From: Candidatus Bathyarchaeota archaeon
Lineage (GTDB): Archaea; Thermoproteota; Bathyarchaeia; Bathyarchaeales; Bathycorpusculaceae
DNA: 32,701 nucleotides
Assembly: GCA_903901015.1 (NCBI GenBank)
Contig: CAIUPH010000009.1
Span: 1 to 32,701, forward strand
Reading direction: 5' to 3'
Position numbers and translations under genes: made by a program. Shown here one piece after another: positions 7,586 through 15,724 of this stretch; position 1 is the stretch's first letter; each line of letters opens with the position of its first letter. The notes under the pieces are model-generated. The model saw only the letters and a program-made list of their open reading frames with translations, was not told the origin of the DNA and searched no databases.

Positions 7586-8110
7586 TTGACTCTGGGTTTA
7601 TACGAGAAATTCCCCGCCGGCGTCCACAGAATCGACAGCTTCAACAGTACGCTTTCTAGCAAGCAGCTCCAGCAAAAACTCATCCAGGTTTTCTTTGAAT
7701 TGAATCGCAGAGAGTTTAGTTTTGAGGAAGTAGCCAACCCTACGGTTCCAGATGGCACGGTGATTTTTGAGTTCGGAATAGCTGAAGGCGGCGACTTCAA
7801 CTACATTGACGAGGAAGAAGTTGAGAAAACCCTGACGGCTCTGGGTAAGGAGCGTTTGGGAGCAATGGATTTTTTCTGTTCCATACGTTACTACAAGGGC
7901 AGAGGCGAAGGCAGGTCGCCTTTGAAATTCGATTATTACATGCTCCGAACGCTTTTTAGCAAGGATATGTTTGAGGTGCAGGTTTTCCATGAACGGGGAC
8001 CCCGCTACATTTCGCCCGAAGAGTTAACGGAGTTTATTTTTAACAAAATAAACGAAACATCAAGCAGCAAAAGGAAAATTCTTAAAAAAACCGTTGACAA
8101 GTTTCCATAA
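7586..8110 (+). CDS. Conserved protein of unknown function
   Basis: 174 residues from a TTG start, 11 nt after the COG1645 gene, so probably in the same transcript. No other start is near without cutting into the well-formed N-terminus (LYEKFPAGVHRIDSFNS). It is soluble, mixed alpha/beta, with no signal peptide, Cys cluster or membrane helix. Segments such as VPDGTVIFEFGIAEGGDFNYIDEEE and the basic tail SSSKRKILKKTVDKF are visible, but I do not recognise the family. Codon use and composition look like those of neighbouring genes, which supports a real gene. Confidence 0.75.
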   Translation: MTLGLYEKFPAGVHRIDSFNSTLSSKQLQQKLIQVFFELNRREFSFEEVANPTVPDGTVIFEFGIAEGGDFNYIDEEEVEKTLTALGKERLGAMDFFCSIRYYKGRGEGRSPLKFDYYMLRTLFSKDMFEVQVFHERGPRYISPEELTEFIFNKINETSSSKRKILKKTVDKFP

Positions 8111-8150
8111 GGTTCAACAAAAGCAAGTTTTGTAAATTAATTATAGACGA

Positions 8151-8176
8151 AACTTATATGTCTGGCAAATTATAAC
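8151..8176 (+). promoter_or_regulatory. Promoter region of the ABC exporter operon
   Basis: Two TATA-like boxes, CTTATATG (8153-8160) and ATTATAAC (about 8169-8176), precede ATG 8227 by 50-75 nt. The second would give a leader of about 30 nt carrying AAGGAAC close to the start. Confidence 0.4.
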
Positions 8177-8226
8177 ATAGAAACGGCAGCAATTTGCAAC
8201 TTTAAAAACACAAGGAACAAACTAAT

Positions 8227-9186
8227 ATGTTACCCATCGAAGTTTCAGGCTTAAAAAAGCACTACGGTAACCTAAAAGCTGTAGACGGCATCTCCTTCAC
8301 CGTTAACCCAGGCGAAGTCTTCGGACTCTTGGGGCCAAACGGCGCAGGAAAAACCACCACCATCGAAATCATGGAGGGTCTGCGTGAACGAGACGGCGGA
8401 GACGTTAAAGTCCTCGGTTTTGACCCGTGGAAAAACGGTTATGAACTTCACAAGAAAATCGGGGTTATCCCTCAGGAATTTACTTTTTTTGAGAAAACTA
8501 CACCGCGTGAAGCCATCATTTACTATGCTGATCTCTTCAACGTTAAAGTCAATCCGGACGAGATTCTAAAAGAAGTCTTGCTGGAGGAATCCGCTAAAGT
8601 CAATTTTGACAGCCTCTCAGGTGGGCAGAAGCAGAAGACGGGGCTTGCTCTTTCACTGGTTAATTCACCTGAACTGCTCTTTTTGGATGAGCCAACAACG
8701 GGCTTAGACCCCAACGCACGTCGAGCTATTTGGGAAGTCATCCGCGGATTAAAAGCTAAAGGAAAAACCATAATCTTAACCACCCATTACCTTGATGAAG
8801 CCCAGCAGCTCTGTGACAGAGTGGCCATCATGGACCATGGACACATAGTAGCCATGGGAACCACCGAAGAAATCATCGAGCAACACGGTTCAGGCGAACG
8901 CTTAGAGATTCATGGAGACGAAAAACTCGCCGAATACCTCAAAGCAAACACTGACTTGCAAGTCGAGTTCAACAGTGCAAGGAGAGAAATTTTCATCACG
9001 CTACGAAAGAAGATTGACGCGCTCGCTGCGTTGGCGGCTGCTGAACAATCAGGAATGGAGTGGGGACAAATCCAAACCCGACAAGACAGCCTCGACGACG
9101 TGTTCGTGAAGCTGGTCACTGAACCCATAGGCGAACAGGGAGAAGCGTCAACGGAAGAAAAAACAGGCAAAAAACGGAGGCGGTAG
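8227..9186 (+). CDS. ABC-2 type transporter ATP-binding protein
   Basis: 319 residues. It energises export by the membrane partner encoded at 9189. All ATPase motifs are intact: Walker A GPNGAGKTTT at 36-45, Q-loop in VIPQEF at about 80-85, signature LSGGQ at 130-134, Walker B LLFLDEP at about 150-156, and the switch His in TTHYLDE at 187. The C-terminal 90 residues form the usual regulatory extension of CcmA/DrrA-type ATPases and end in a basic KKRRR tail. Substrates of such systems include drugs, lipids and peptides, and the sequence does not say which. The stop is 2 nt before the permease start, so this is a two-gene operon. Confidence 0.93.
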   Translation: MLPIEVSGLKKHYGNLKAVDGISFTVNPGEVFGLLGPNGAGKTTTIEIMEGLRERDGGDVKVLGFDPWKNGYELHKKIGVIPQEFTFFEKTTPREAIIYYADLFNVKVNPDEILKEVLLEESAKVNFDSLSGGQKQKTGLALSLVNSPELLFLDEPTTGLDPNARRAIWEVIRGLKAKGKTIILTTHYLDEAQQLCDRVAIMDHGHIVAMGTTEEIIEQHGSGERLEIHGDEKLAEYLKANTDLQVEFNSARREIFITLRKKIDALAALAAAEQSGMEWGQIQTRQDSLDDVFVKLVTEPIGEQGEASTEEKTGKKRRR

Positions 9187-9188
9187 AG

Positions 9189-10322
9189 ATGGTTAGTGGA
9201 AAACGTATCTTAACAGACTTCAAAGTGTTCAGCCGCGGATACCTTAGAAACAAATTTGGATTGTTCTTCGGCTTAGTCTTCCCAGTAATCTTGATCTTGA
9301 TTTTCGGCGCTATTTTCGCGGGCGGAAGCACGGGAAAAGTAAACATCTATGCTCAGAACCTGGACACAGGACCGTTTGCTTCACCGCAGTTGGATATAGC
9401 ATCTACTTTTTTAGCGACGCTTAACGATTCAAGCACAATTACAGTAATAACGGTGAATCCTTCGGAGAACTTTTCAAAGTACCTATCAGACCATTCGGTA
9501 TCTGACGGCATAGTTATTCCTGCAGACTTCTCGGCGAATTATTTAGCTGGCCAACATGTAAATGTGACAGTTTATGGCAACCCAACCTCAAGCACAAGCG
9601 GCATAGTAAGCGGAACAGTAGGCGGGTATGCCAATGGCTTCAACCTTAACTATTTCCAAACAAAATACAAAGACACCACACCAGCAATCATAAGCATAAC
9701 TCCTGCAACCGTGAACACACAGCAGACAAAATACATTGACTTCCTCATCCCAGGCTTAATCGGGTTCTCAATCCTTACCAGCCCAATGTTCTCGCTGGTC
9801 AACATTTCCTCTGAGTACAAGAAAACAAAGCTGTTCAAGCAACTCTCGCTTACACCGCTTACAAAGATGGAGTGGCTGGCATCGAAAATGATATGGTACA
9901 TCGTCCTCACAATCGCTGGTTTCCTCTTGATGGTTGGTGTGGGAGTTTTGGCTTTCGGCGCACACGTAGCCATAACCCCATGGCTGATACCTTTCCTCAT
10001 ATTGGGTCCAATGCTCTTCGCAGCCCTCGGCATGCTAGTGGGTACAGTAACGAAGAACCCCGAAACCGCAGGCGTCATAGGCAACATCGTAACGTTCCCC
10101 ATGATGTTCCTCGCAGGCACCTTCTTCCCAATCAGCAGCATGCCCCAGTACCTGCAGACCTTCGCCCATGTACTGCCACTGTTCTACGTTACAGAAGGAT
10201 TAAACAACGCCATGGTCTACGGAAACATCAGCGGCACAATCATCGACATCGCGGTCCTCGGAGTTATAACGTTGGTCATCTTCATCTTGGCAGTGAAGCT
10301 GTTCAAATGGAGAGAAGACTAA
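9189..10322 (+). CDS. ABC-2 type transporter permease
   Basis: 377 residues. One N-terminal helix (about 20-42, FGLFFGLVFPVILILIFGAIFAGG) is followed by an external domain of about 130 residues, then five hydrophobic segments from about 180 to 372. This is the YhgE/ABC-2 membrane topology of a half-transporter that dimerises and pairs with the ATPase upstream. GGAGGCGGTAGAG just before the ATG serves as ribosome-binding region inside the end of the ATPase gene. Length is typical. The transported substrate cannot be read from the sequence. It converges on the broken histidine kinase, with the repeat element 10385-10520 between them. Confidence 0.92.
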   Translation: MVSGKRILTDFKVFSRGYLRNKFGLFFGLVFPVILILIFGAIFAGGSTGKVNIYAQNLDTGPFASPQLDIASTFLATLNDSSTITVITVNPSENFSKYLSDHSVSDGIVIPADFSANYLAGQHVNVTVYGNPTSSTSGIVSGTVGGYANGFNLNYFQTKYKDTTPAIISITPATVNTQQTKYIDFLIPGLIGFSILTSPMFSLVNISSEYKKTKLFKQLSLTPLTKMEWLASKMIWYIVLTIAGFLLMVGVGVLAFGAHVAITPWLIPFLILGPMLFAALGMLVGTVTKNPETAGVIGNIVTFPMMFLAGTFFPISSMPQYLQTFAHVLPLFYVTEGLNNAMVYGNISGTIIDIAVLGVITLVIFILAVKLFKWRED

Positions 10323-10384
10323 ACCCCTCCCTTTCCCTTTTAGTTTTTTCTTATTTTAAAAATTAGTTTGTCGCGGCACACTTT

Positions 10385-10520
10385 TTTTTTGGCATATTTG
10401 GATCCTAATATCCAAGGTATGCACAGGACCTATAGAGGGGTCTATGCGCCACGAACCTATTTGGAGCCTATTAGGAACTCATTGCAGAAACCTAAGAGGG
10501 TAGGTCACTATTTGTGGTTC
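10385..10520 (+). repeat. Two-module repeat element, copy A (possible structured RNA)
   Basis: The first 81 nt (10385-10465) match the reverse complement of 30121-30202 with three substitutions and one single-base indel; the next 55 nt match at roughly 60-65%. Two related modules follow each other: TTTGGA at 10397 and 10460, each with AGAGGG 35-37 nt later (10434, 10495). Module 1 holds two hairpins: TTGGAT/ATCCAA (10398-10403 with 10410-10415) and ATAGA-GGGG-TCTAT (10432-10445). In copy B the first stem changes C to T, leaving a G-U pair, and the second loop becomes GGGA. It lies between convergent gene ends. No open frame, terminal inverted repeat or target duplication was seen. Confidence 0.8.
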
Positions 10521-10549
10521 TTAACTCCATTAACGGGTTAACTCAGGTT

Positions 10550-12404
10550 TTAAGAATCACTGGCTGAGAATTCAAGGGTGAATTTAGTTCCTTTGTTCTC
10601 TTGGCTTTCAAAAACAACCGTGCCTTTAAGCGATTCCACGAGACGTTTAACAACGGCTAAACCTAAGCCTTGACCTTTCGATTTTGTAGTGAAGAGCGGC
10701 GTGAACATTTTGGTTTTAACATGTTCTGGGATGCCAACGCCCGTATCTTGGACTGTGATGACAGTTTTGTATTTTTTCTTGAGAACGTTTATGGTTAGTT
10801 TGCCTTCGTTGGGCATTGCTTGAACCGCGTTGGTCATTAGGTTAGTGAGTATGCGTCTTAGGTAGGCAACGTCGGTTTTGAGCGTTTTAGCCTTTGGTTT
10901 GACGTCGGTTGTGACCTCTATTCGATTGGGAATGTTGATTGTCAGCAGAGTGCCCTCGATTAATTCAAAGAGGTTAATCTCCTGAATGCTGGGTTTTAGA
11001 GGCCTCGTGTAATCCTGCAGATCGCTGACTATCTTGTTGATGTAGGTCAAGTTTTCAGTGATTGAATCAATGCTCTCAAAGATTGCACGTTTACTCTCGC
11101 CGTCACCCATGACTTTTATTTCTTCCGTTATCAAGTACATGTCGCTAGTTATGGCTTGCAACGGATTACGAATGTCATGTCCAACCATCCCTGCGGTTTG
11201 ACCGATAGCTGCCATACGTTCCGCGTTTTTAAGTTGCTCAGCTCTCTGCTCAGCTAACTGCTCCATTTGGCTGGCGTATTCCTCAAGCATGATGGCGTTT
11301 TCTTCAAGTTTTTCCTGCGCTTTAATTCGAGCTTCCTCAGCCAGTTTTAACTCGTCGATGTCAATGTTGTAAACGCGAATCTGCTGGGACCCAGACACCA
11401 GATAGAACTGCTGGTGGTACCAATGTCCAGCAACTTTAACTTCTCTTCCTAACGTGGTGTTTGTTTGGTTTTTAAAATCTTTAGCGATGTCTTTCCAGTC
11501 AAACAGAAACGGATGGTTCGAACTAGAGATTTCAAGTTCAGGGAAGAGATTTTTTGTTGCAGGGTTAAAGTAGGTTATGTTTCCTTTAAAGTCAAGTTCA
11601 AAAATAGGGTTGGGATTAAGGGTTGGGAAAGTGGCTAAACGCGCGATTTCTTTTTCCGCCGTCTTGCGCTCGGTGAGGTCAACGTTTGATTCGAGAATAC
11701 TTGTGATTTCCCCATGATCGGCTTTTTCAGCAAGCCACCAACTCTGAACAATAACATCACGTCCATCCTTTGTTTTGTGGACAAGCTCACCCGACCAGCG
11801 TTTAGTAGCTTTCAGCTCGGCAATTATAATTTTGAGGGGTTGAGGAAAATTTGTTTCAAAAAGTGCATGGGTTGTTTTGCCGATTGCTTCAGCTTTTATC
11901 CACCCGTAGAGTTTTTCTGCCCACTTGTTCTAAAAAGTGATCGTGTCATCGAATGCCTTAACAATTATAGTGTCTGGGCTTAAGGTCGATTAAGTCAGCT
12001 TGGCGTTGGATTGCGGCTTCGGTTTTCTTGCGTTCAGTTATGTCCTCGAAAAGCGCCGCAAAGTAGCCTTTTTCGGGGCAGTAAGCAGAGATATTGTACC
12101 ATTTACCGAGGGCTTCAGAGTAATTCTCAAATTGGATAGATTCACAAGTGAGCGCAACTTTTCCGTAGGTTCCTAACCAATCTGCAGGGTCCTTCTCTAT
12201 GCCTTTGAGGACGTCGGTTACTTTTCTACCGATGATTTTTCTTTATTGAGCCCAATCATTTTTCAAAGGCGTTGTTAACTTCAAGAAAAAAGTAGTCAAC
12301 AGTTTTACCTGCCTTATCTACATGATCTTGTGGTATGCAAAGGCATCCATCATCCTCTCGAAAAACATGTTGAACTGTTTTCGGTCGGTGCTCCTGGCTT
12401 TGCC
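10550..12404 (-). pseudogene. Broken multi-PAS sensor histidine kinase
   Basis: The C-terminal 282 residues (10550-11398) are intact: coiled-coil linker, phospho-acceptor H-box GHDIRNPL (His 74 of that stretch), N-box NLMTNAVQAMP, DTGVGIP and GQGLGLAV. The frame continues upstream without ATG, GTG or TTG through two PAS-type domains (GHWYHQQFYLV; RWSGELVHKTKDGRDV) to a TAG at 11930-11932 in ITF*NKWAEKLYG, where Trp is expected. Further upstream another PAS domain is readable only by changing frame: an extra base near 11981, missing bases in T-runs at 12236-12240 and 12259-12263, and a further shift near 12320. Homology fades at a TGA at 12405. Either a recently decayed orphan kinase or, less likely given the nonsense codon, read errors. 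A truncated kinase starting at GTG 11398 remains possible. Confidence 0.85.
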
Positions 12405-12631
12405 TCAGGCTCTGGCTAAAACGTCGCTAGACAATATTCAATCACTTGTGTATTATGAAATTCTTGGCAGAGCGATATAAAAATAATTCAGTACCTTGGC
12501 TGCTGGCTTCTTGTCGGATGCTTTGCAGTTATAGAACATTCATATTAGCTTTTCCAATTTTTACTCCGCAGAATTCTGGATAATTCTTAAATCATTAAAC
12601 CGCATTCACCAACAGGGTAAGGTGTAAAAAA

Positions 12632-13567
12632 TTGGCGCAAATACCAAGTTATAAAACAGTTTTCGTTTTCCTAGACACAGACAAGTACTGCAGTCCATTC
12701 GACATGCTTGTAGCCATCGACGCGTTTCCCGACTCGATGATTTTCAAGTATGAGAACGTGACAGGTGAAGATGCCCCGAAAATCGTCTTCGACTTGCTTT
12801 TCCCTCGCGGACCCGAAGGTGCAAAACACACCAAGGTGTTCATCAACGGAAGCAACTTTGAAATGGTTGAAAAAGTAGTTGAAGCCACACAGAAAGCCAT
12901 GAAGTCAGCTCCATGGGGAACCAGCATCATCGTTGACCCAAGAGGCGGATACTCCACAGCAGCAGCCGCAGTAGCAAAAACCTTCGGCGCAGCAATGGAG
13001 AAAGGCTTTGGACCGCTCGAAGGCAAAAAAGTCACAGTCCTCGCAGGCACAGGACCCGTCGGTCAGACAGCAGCAAGAATCTACGCAGCAGAAAAAGCCA
13101 ACGTCGTCATCACCAGCCGTTCACTCGCAAAAGGACAAGTCGTCGCAGACAAAATCAACCAGGAATGCGGCGCAAAAAGAGTCACAGTCGTCGAAGTAAC
13201 AAAACCTGAACAGACAGCAGCAGCAATTAAAGGTGCAGAAATCGTTCTCTCAGCAGGCGCAGGCGGAATCCAGCTTCTCTCAGTAGCAGACATAAACAGC
13301 AGCCCCACATGCAGAATCGTCGCAGACATCAACGCCATCAAACCATTGGGCGTAGAAGGTTTAGCTCCAAACGACGACGGCAAAGAACTCAAAGCAGGCG
13401 TCTACGGCATCGGCGCATTAGCCATCGGCAAACTCAAAATCAAGACCGAGACAGAAATGATTAAACGCGCAACCGCCGAGCCATCAGGACTTTTCGACTA
13501 CGCAATCGCATACACCATCGCTAAAGACCAAATCCTAAAGAAACTCGCAAAAGCAGCTGCCAAATAA
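12632..13567 (+). CDS. mtdB: NAD(P)-dependent methylene-tetrahydromethanopterin dehydrogenase (MtdB type)
   Basis: 311 residues, TTG start with GGTG just upstream. The N-terminal half has the MtdA/MtdB family signature: VFLDTDKYCSPFDMLVAIDA, then YENVTGEDA, then FPRGPEGAKHTKVFINGSN. The second half is a Rossmann fold with VTVLAGTGPVGQTAARI (about 135-151), followed by TSRS, which favours NADP. The enzyme oxidises or reduces the C1 unit on tetrahydromethanopterin in the Wood-Ljungdahl methyl branch. Most archaea use the unrelated F420-dependent Mtd or FolD. It is intact and lies between two pseudogenes without pathway neighbours. The specific cofactor choice is inference. Confidence 0.85.
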   Translation: MAQIPSYKTVFVFLDTDKYCSPFDMLVAIDAFPDSMIFKYENVTGEDAPKIVFDLLFPRGPEGAKHTKVFINGSNFEMVEKVVEATQKAMKSAPWGTSIIVDPRGGYSTAAAAVAKTFGAAMEKGFGPLEGKKVTVLAGTGPVGQTAARIYAAEKANVVITSRSLAKGQVVADKINQECGAKRVTVVEVTKPEQTAAAIKGAEIVLSAGAGGIQLLSVADINSSPTCRIVADINAIKPLGVEGLAPNDDGKELKAGVYGIGALAIGKLKIKTETEMIKRATAEPSGLFDYAIAYTIAKDQILKKLAKAAAK

Positions 13568-13603
13568 GCAGCTATCTTCTATCTTTTCTTCTTTGTTTTT
13601 TAA

Positions 13604-13842
13604 TTAATCCTGTTCAATGACTAATTTTCCATTCTCAATTCTTGCAATTGAAGCTTCATTTTCTTTAAAGGGGAAACTTGCATCCTCGACCAGATAAATT
13701 GACAAGTTGCGAAGTATTTACTGTATTTTTTGCCTTTAGTGGTTGTCGGTTTGTCGATTAATTTTGCATTACCAAATTTTATGTTTTTATCCCTTTTAGC
13801 GCCACAATCGTGCCATAAAAACTGTAAACTCCTTGCTTTCAA
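13604..13842 (-). pseudogene. Broken small gene, possibly AbrB-like
   Basis: One frame gives FGNAKLIDKPTTTKGKKYSKYF. After a one-base shift near 13708-13711 another frame continues NLSIYLVEDASFPFKENEAS and then IARIENGKLVIEQD to a TAA at 13604-13606. Together they make a coherent small protein of about 70-85 residues, like short archaeal AbrB/SpoVT-type proteins with a KPTT...YF...LVED.FPFK...IENGKLVIE pattern (from memory). No start codon stands where the conserved part begins (ATA AAA TTT). The start at 13842 would add an unconvincing leader. The gene lies convergent with and close to mtdB. Confidence 0.6.
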
Positions 13843-13950
13843 GTATTATCTTATTTTCCGAACTACTTTAGGAATACTTTGTAACCACAAATTATTTATG
13901 TTGCCAAAACATACACCATTTGTCTGCCAATAAAGAGGAGGGGAAGAAAT

Positions 13951-14091
13951 ATGCACGCATGGATGTGCGAACCACAAACTCTAAGACGATGCGAATATAG
14001 GTCAAGCCTAATAGCATGGCGTAGAAAACTAGAAAAATTCTGCGATGCCCCCACTGAATACGATATTTGCAAAAACTATTACCAAAGGTAA
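13951..14091 (+). CDS. Small four-cysteine ORF, unknown
   Basis: 46 residues starting MHAWMCEPQTLRRC. A strong GAGGAGGGG at 13936-13944 sits 7 nt before the ATG, one of the best ribosome-binding sites in the window. Cysteines at 6, 14, 31 and 40 alternate with a basic, aromatic helix (LIAWRRKLEKF), compatible with a small zinc-binding or nucleic-acid-binding protein. I recognise no family. Confidence is limited because the region around it is decaying. Confidence 0.45.
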   Translation: MHAWMCEPQTLRRCEYRSSLIAWRRKLEKFCDAPTEYDICKNYYQR

Positions 14092-14209
14092 ACAGATCAA
14101 TTTTGAGAGACATTAATGTAAGAGCTACGCAAGAAAAGAAACAAATTTAGCTATAACGGGAAATATAGCTTAAAAAAATGCTTGTTATTTCCTTGGGAAG
14201 AAAAGCTAG

Positions 14210-14347
14210 ATGGAAAGAAAAGCGAATTCCGTAGTCGTTTGTCCTCAATCTGGAAAAAACATAGGTAAACCTCTACACGGAATAGATGCACCAAACTTCA
14301 AAATAGACGACTATAAATGCGAAAGCTGGGGTAAATGCTCCGCGTAG
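14210..14347 (+). CDS. Small cysteine-containing ORF, unknown
   Basis: 45 residues starting MERKANSVVVCPQSGKN and ending YKCESWGKCSA, stop TAG at 14345. A weak GGGAAGAAAAG precedes the ATG by a few bases. Three cysteines (VCPQSG, KCESWGKC) recall small zinc proteins, but I know no family. It is the second small Cys-containing ORF in 400 bp. Both could be remnants of one larger gene or independent small proteins. Confidence 0.3.
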   Translation: MERKANSVVVCPQSGKNIGKPLHGIDAPNFKIDDYKCESWGKCSA

Positions 14348-14532
14348 TAACTTAAAGTCGGCGGCAGCTCAAAAGTGAGTAAATCTAGTAAGTAACTCTC
14401 TCAAAAGCCCTTGGGCTAAATTCACACCCAATGCAGTATAGGATAATTAGTTATGATGTTGAAAACTTATGGGAACTTTGCAGGCCCGTTGCAAGAAATT
14501 TAAATATCTGCCCTGAATGTGAAAAATGCAAG

Positions 14533-15591
14533 ATGGCTACTCTCACAGAAAACCTCCAGCAACTGCTAAACTTAAACGCTGGTACAGCAGAAATATTAGC
14601 TTCCATCCTGCTGTTTGCCTTCACCGCCGTTGTAGGCTGGGACGTTTTACTTTGTTTTCAATAGGTACTTTTCTAAGTGGGCGGAAAAAACCGAAACCAC
14701 CATTGACGACGACATCATAGACGTCGTCAAGAGCTTGATAGTAGTTCTTGTAATAATCATCGGCATCGAATACTCGCTTACGCCACTCTCGTTCCTTCAA
14801 CCCTACAGCCAGACTTTAAACTCAGTGTTTCTTGTCATCGAGATCTTAGGCGCCTTCGTCGTCACCAGAGTCTCAAACCTAATAACGGAATACTGCGCAG
14901 ACAAAACTTCAAAACCCGGCGTAAACAAGCATAACCTCGTTTTTATGCTTAAAAAAATCATATAAGTAGCCGTTTACGCCTCAGCATTCATAGTAATCCT
15001 CTACTTGTTTAAAGTCGACCTCACGGGCGCAATCGTCGGCTTAGGCATATGCGGCATAGCATAGCATTTGCCCTACAAAGCTCGCTCAGTGACTTTTTCA
15101 GTGCATTCTCAATTTACACTGACCGACATTTTGAAATCGGCGACTTCATCGTCGTCGGCGAATACAGCGGCACCGTCACCAACATCAGCATCCGATCAAC
15201 ACGACTTAAACTCCTATCAGGCGAAGAACTCATCTTCCCAAATAAAGAACTCACGTCGGGAAGCGTGCGAAACTTTAGGAAATTGGAGAAAAGGCGCATA
15301 ACCTTCACGATAGGCGTGACCTATGATACGTCAACTGAGCAACTCAGAAAAAGCCCAACCATAATAAACGAAATTGTCAAGAACAACAAGTTCGCTGAGG
15401 TTGAACGGGTGCACTTCACAGAATTTGGGGATTTCGCATTAAAATTCCTCGTCAGCTACTACGTCACTGTAGCAGATTACACTGCTTACCTTGATACGCA
15501 ACAGAACATCAACTTAGCGATTAAAGAAGCCTTTGATCGGGAAGGCATAGAGATGGCGTTCCCAACTAGCACAGTCTACGTTAAAAAATAG
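14533..15591 (+). pseudogene. Broken MscS-family mechanosensitive channel
   Basis: Reassembled across frames, the product is a complete small-conductance mechanosensitive channel: MATLTENLQQLLNLNAG, several transmembrane helices, the pore-helix region GAIVGLGICGIAIAFALQSS, then the beta-domain FEIGDFIVVGEYSGTVTNIS and the alpha/beta C-terminus. Three lesions break it: one extra base near 14640 (after VVGW), a TAA at 14963-14965 where Tyr is expected (KKII*VAVYA), and one missing base near 15062 (GIA/IAFAL). The last 180 codons (15049-15591) are open but lack the membrane part. The channel normally opens under osmotic downshock. The open frame continues upstream from 14533 to 14431 with a Cys-rich leader that is not part of the family. 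Confidence 0.85.
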
Positions 15592-15724
15592 GCAACCACA
15601 AGTTTTGGGGGTTCGCCCCGTAATCTTTAGTGCACTATTTTTTTACTGGATTAATTTTTAATGGAACCGGCTCCACTTAGTAATTTATATTCAATTTCAA
15701 GCTTTACGAATAGTGTGGGTTTGG

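Noticed and set aside
10385-10520. Repeat element as a classic MITE or insertion sequence remnant
   Set aside because: No terminal inverted repeats, no flanking target duplication and no transposase fragment at either copy.
10550-11398. A deliberately short, intact kinase starting at GTG 11398
   Set aside because: The same frame continues upstream through PAS domains for over 500 nt without a start codon, so the GTG is internal. I keep it only as a possible residual product.
11930-11932. In-frame TAG in the histidine kinase as a pyrrolysine codon
   Set aside because: The aligned residue is a PAS-domain Trp and several frameshifts lie just upstream, so a nonsense mutation in a decaying gene is simpler.
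13892-14113. 73-codon minus-strand frame opposite the small Cys ORF
   Set aside because: No ribosome-binding site, and it lies opposite a plus-strand frame with a strong one; it appears to be a shadow.
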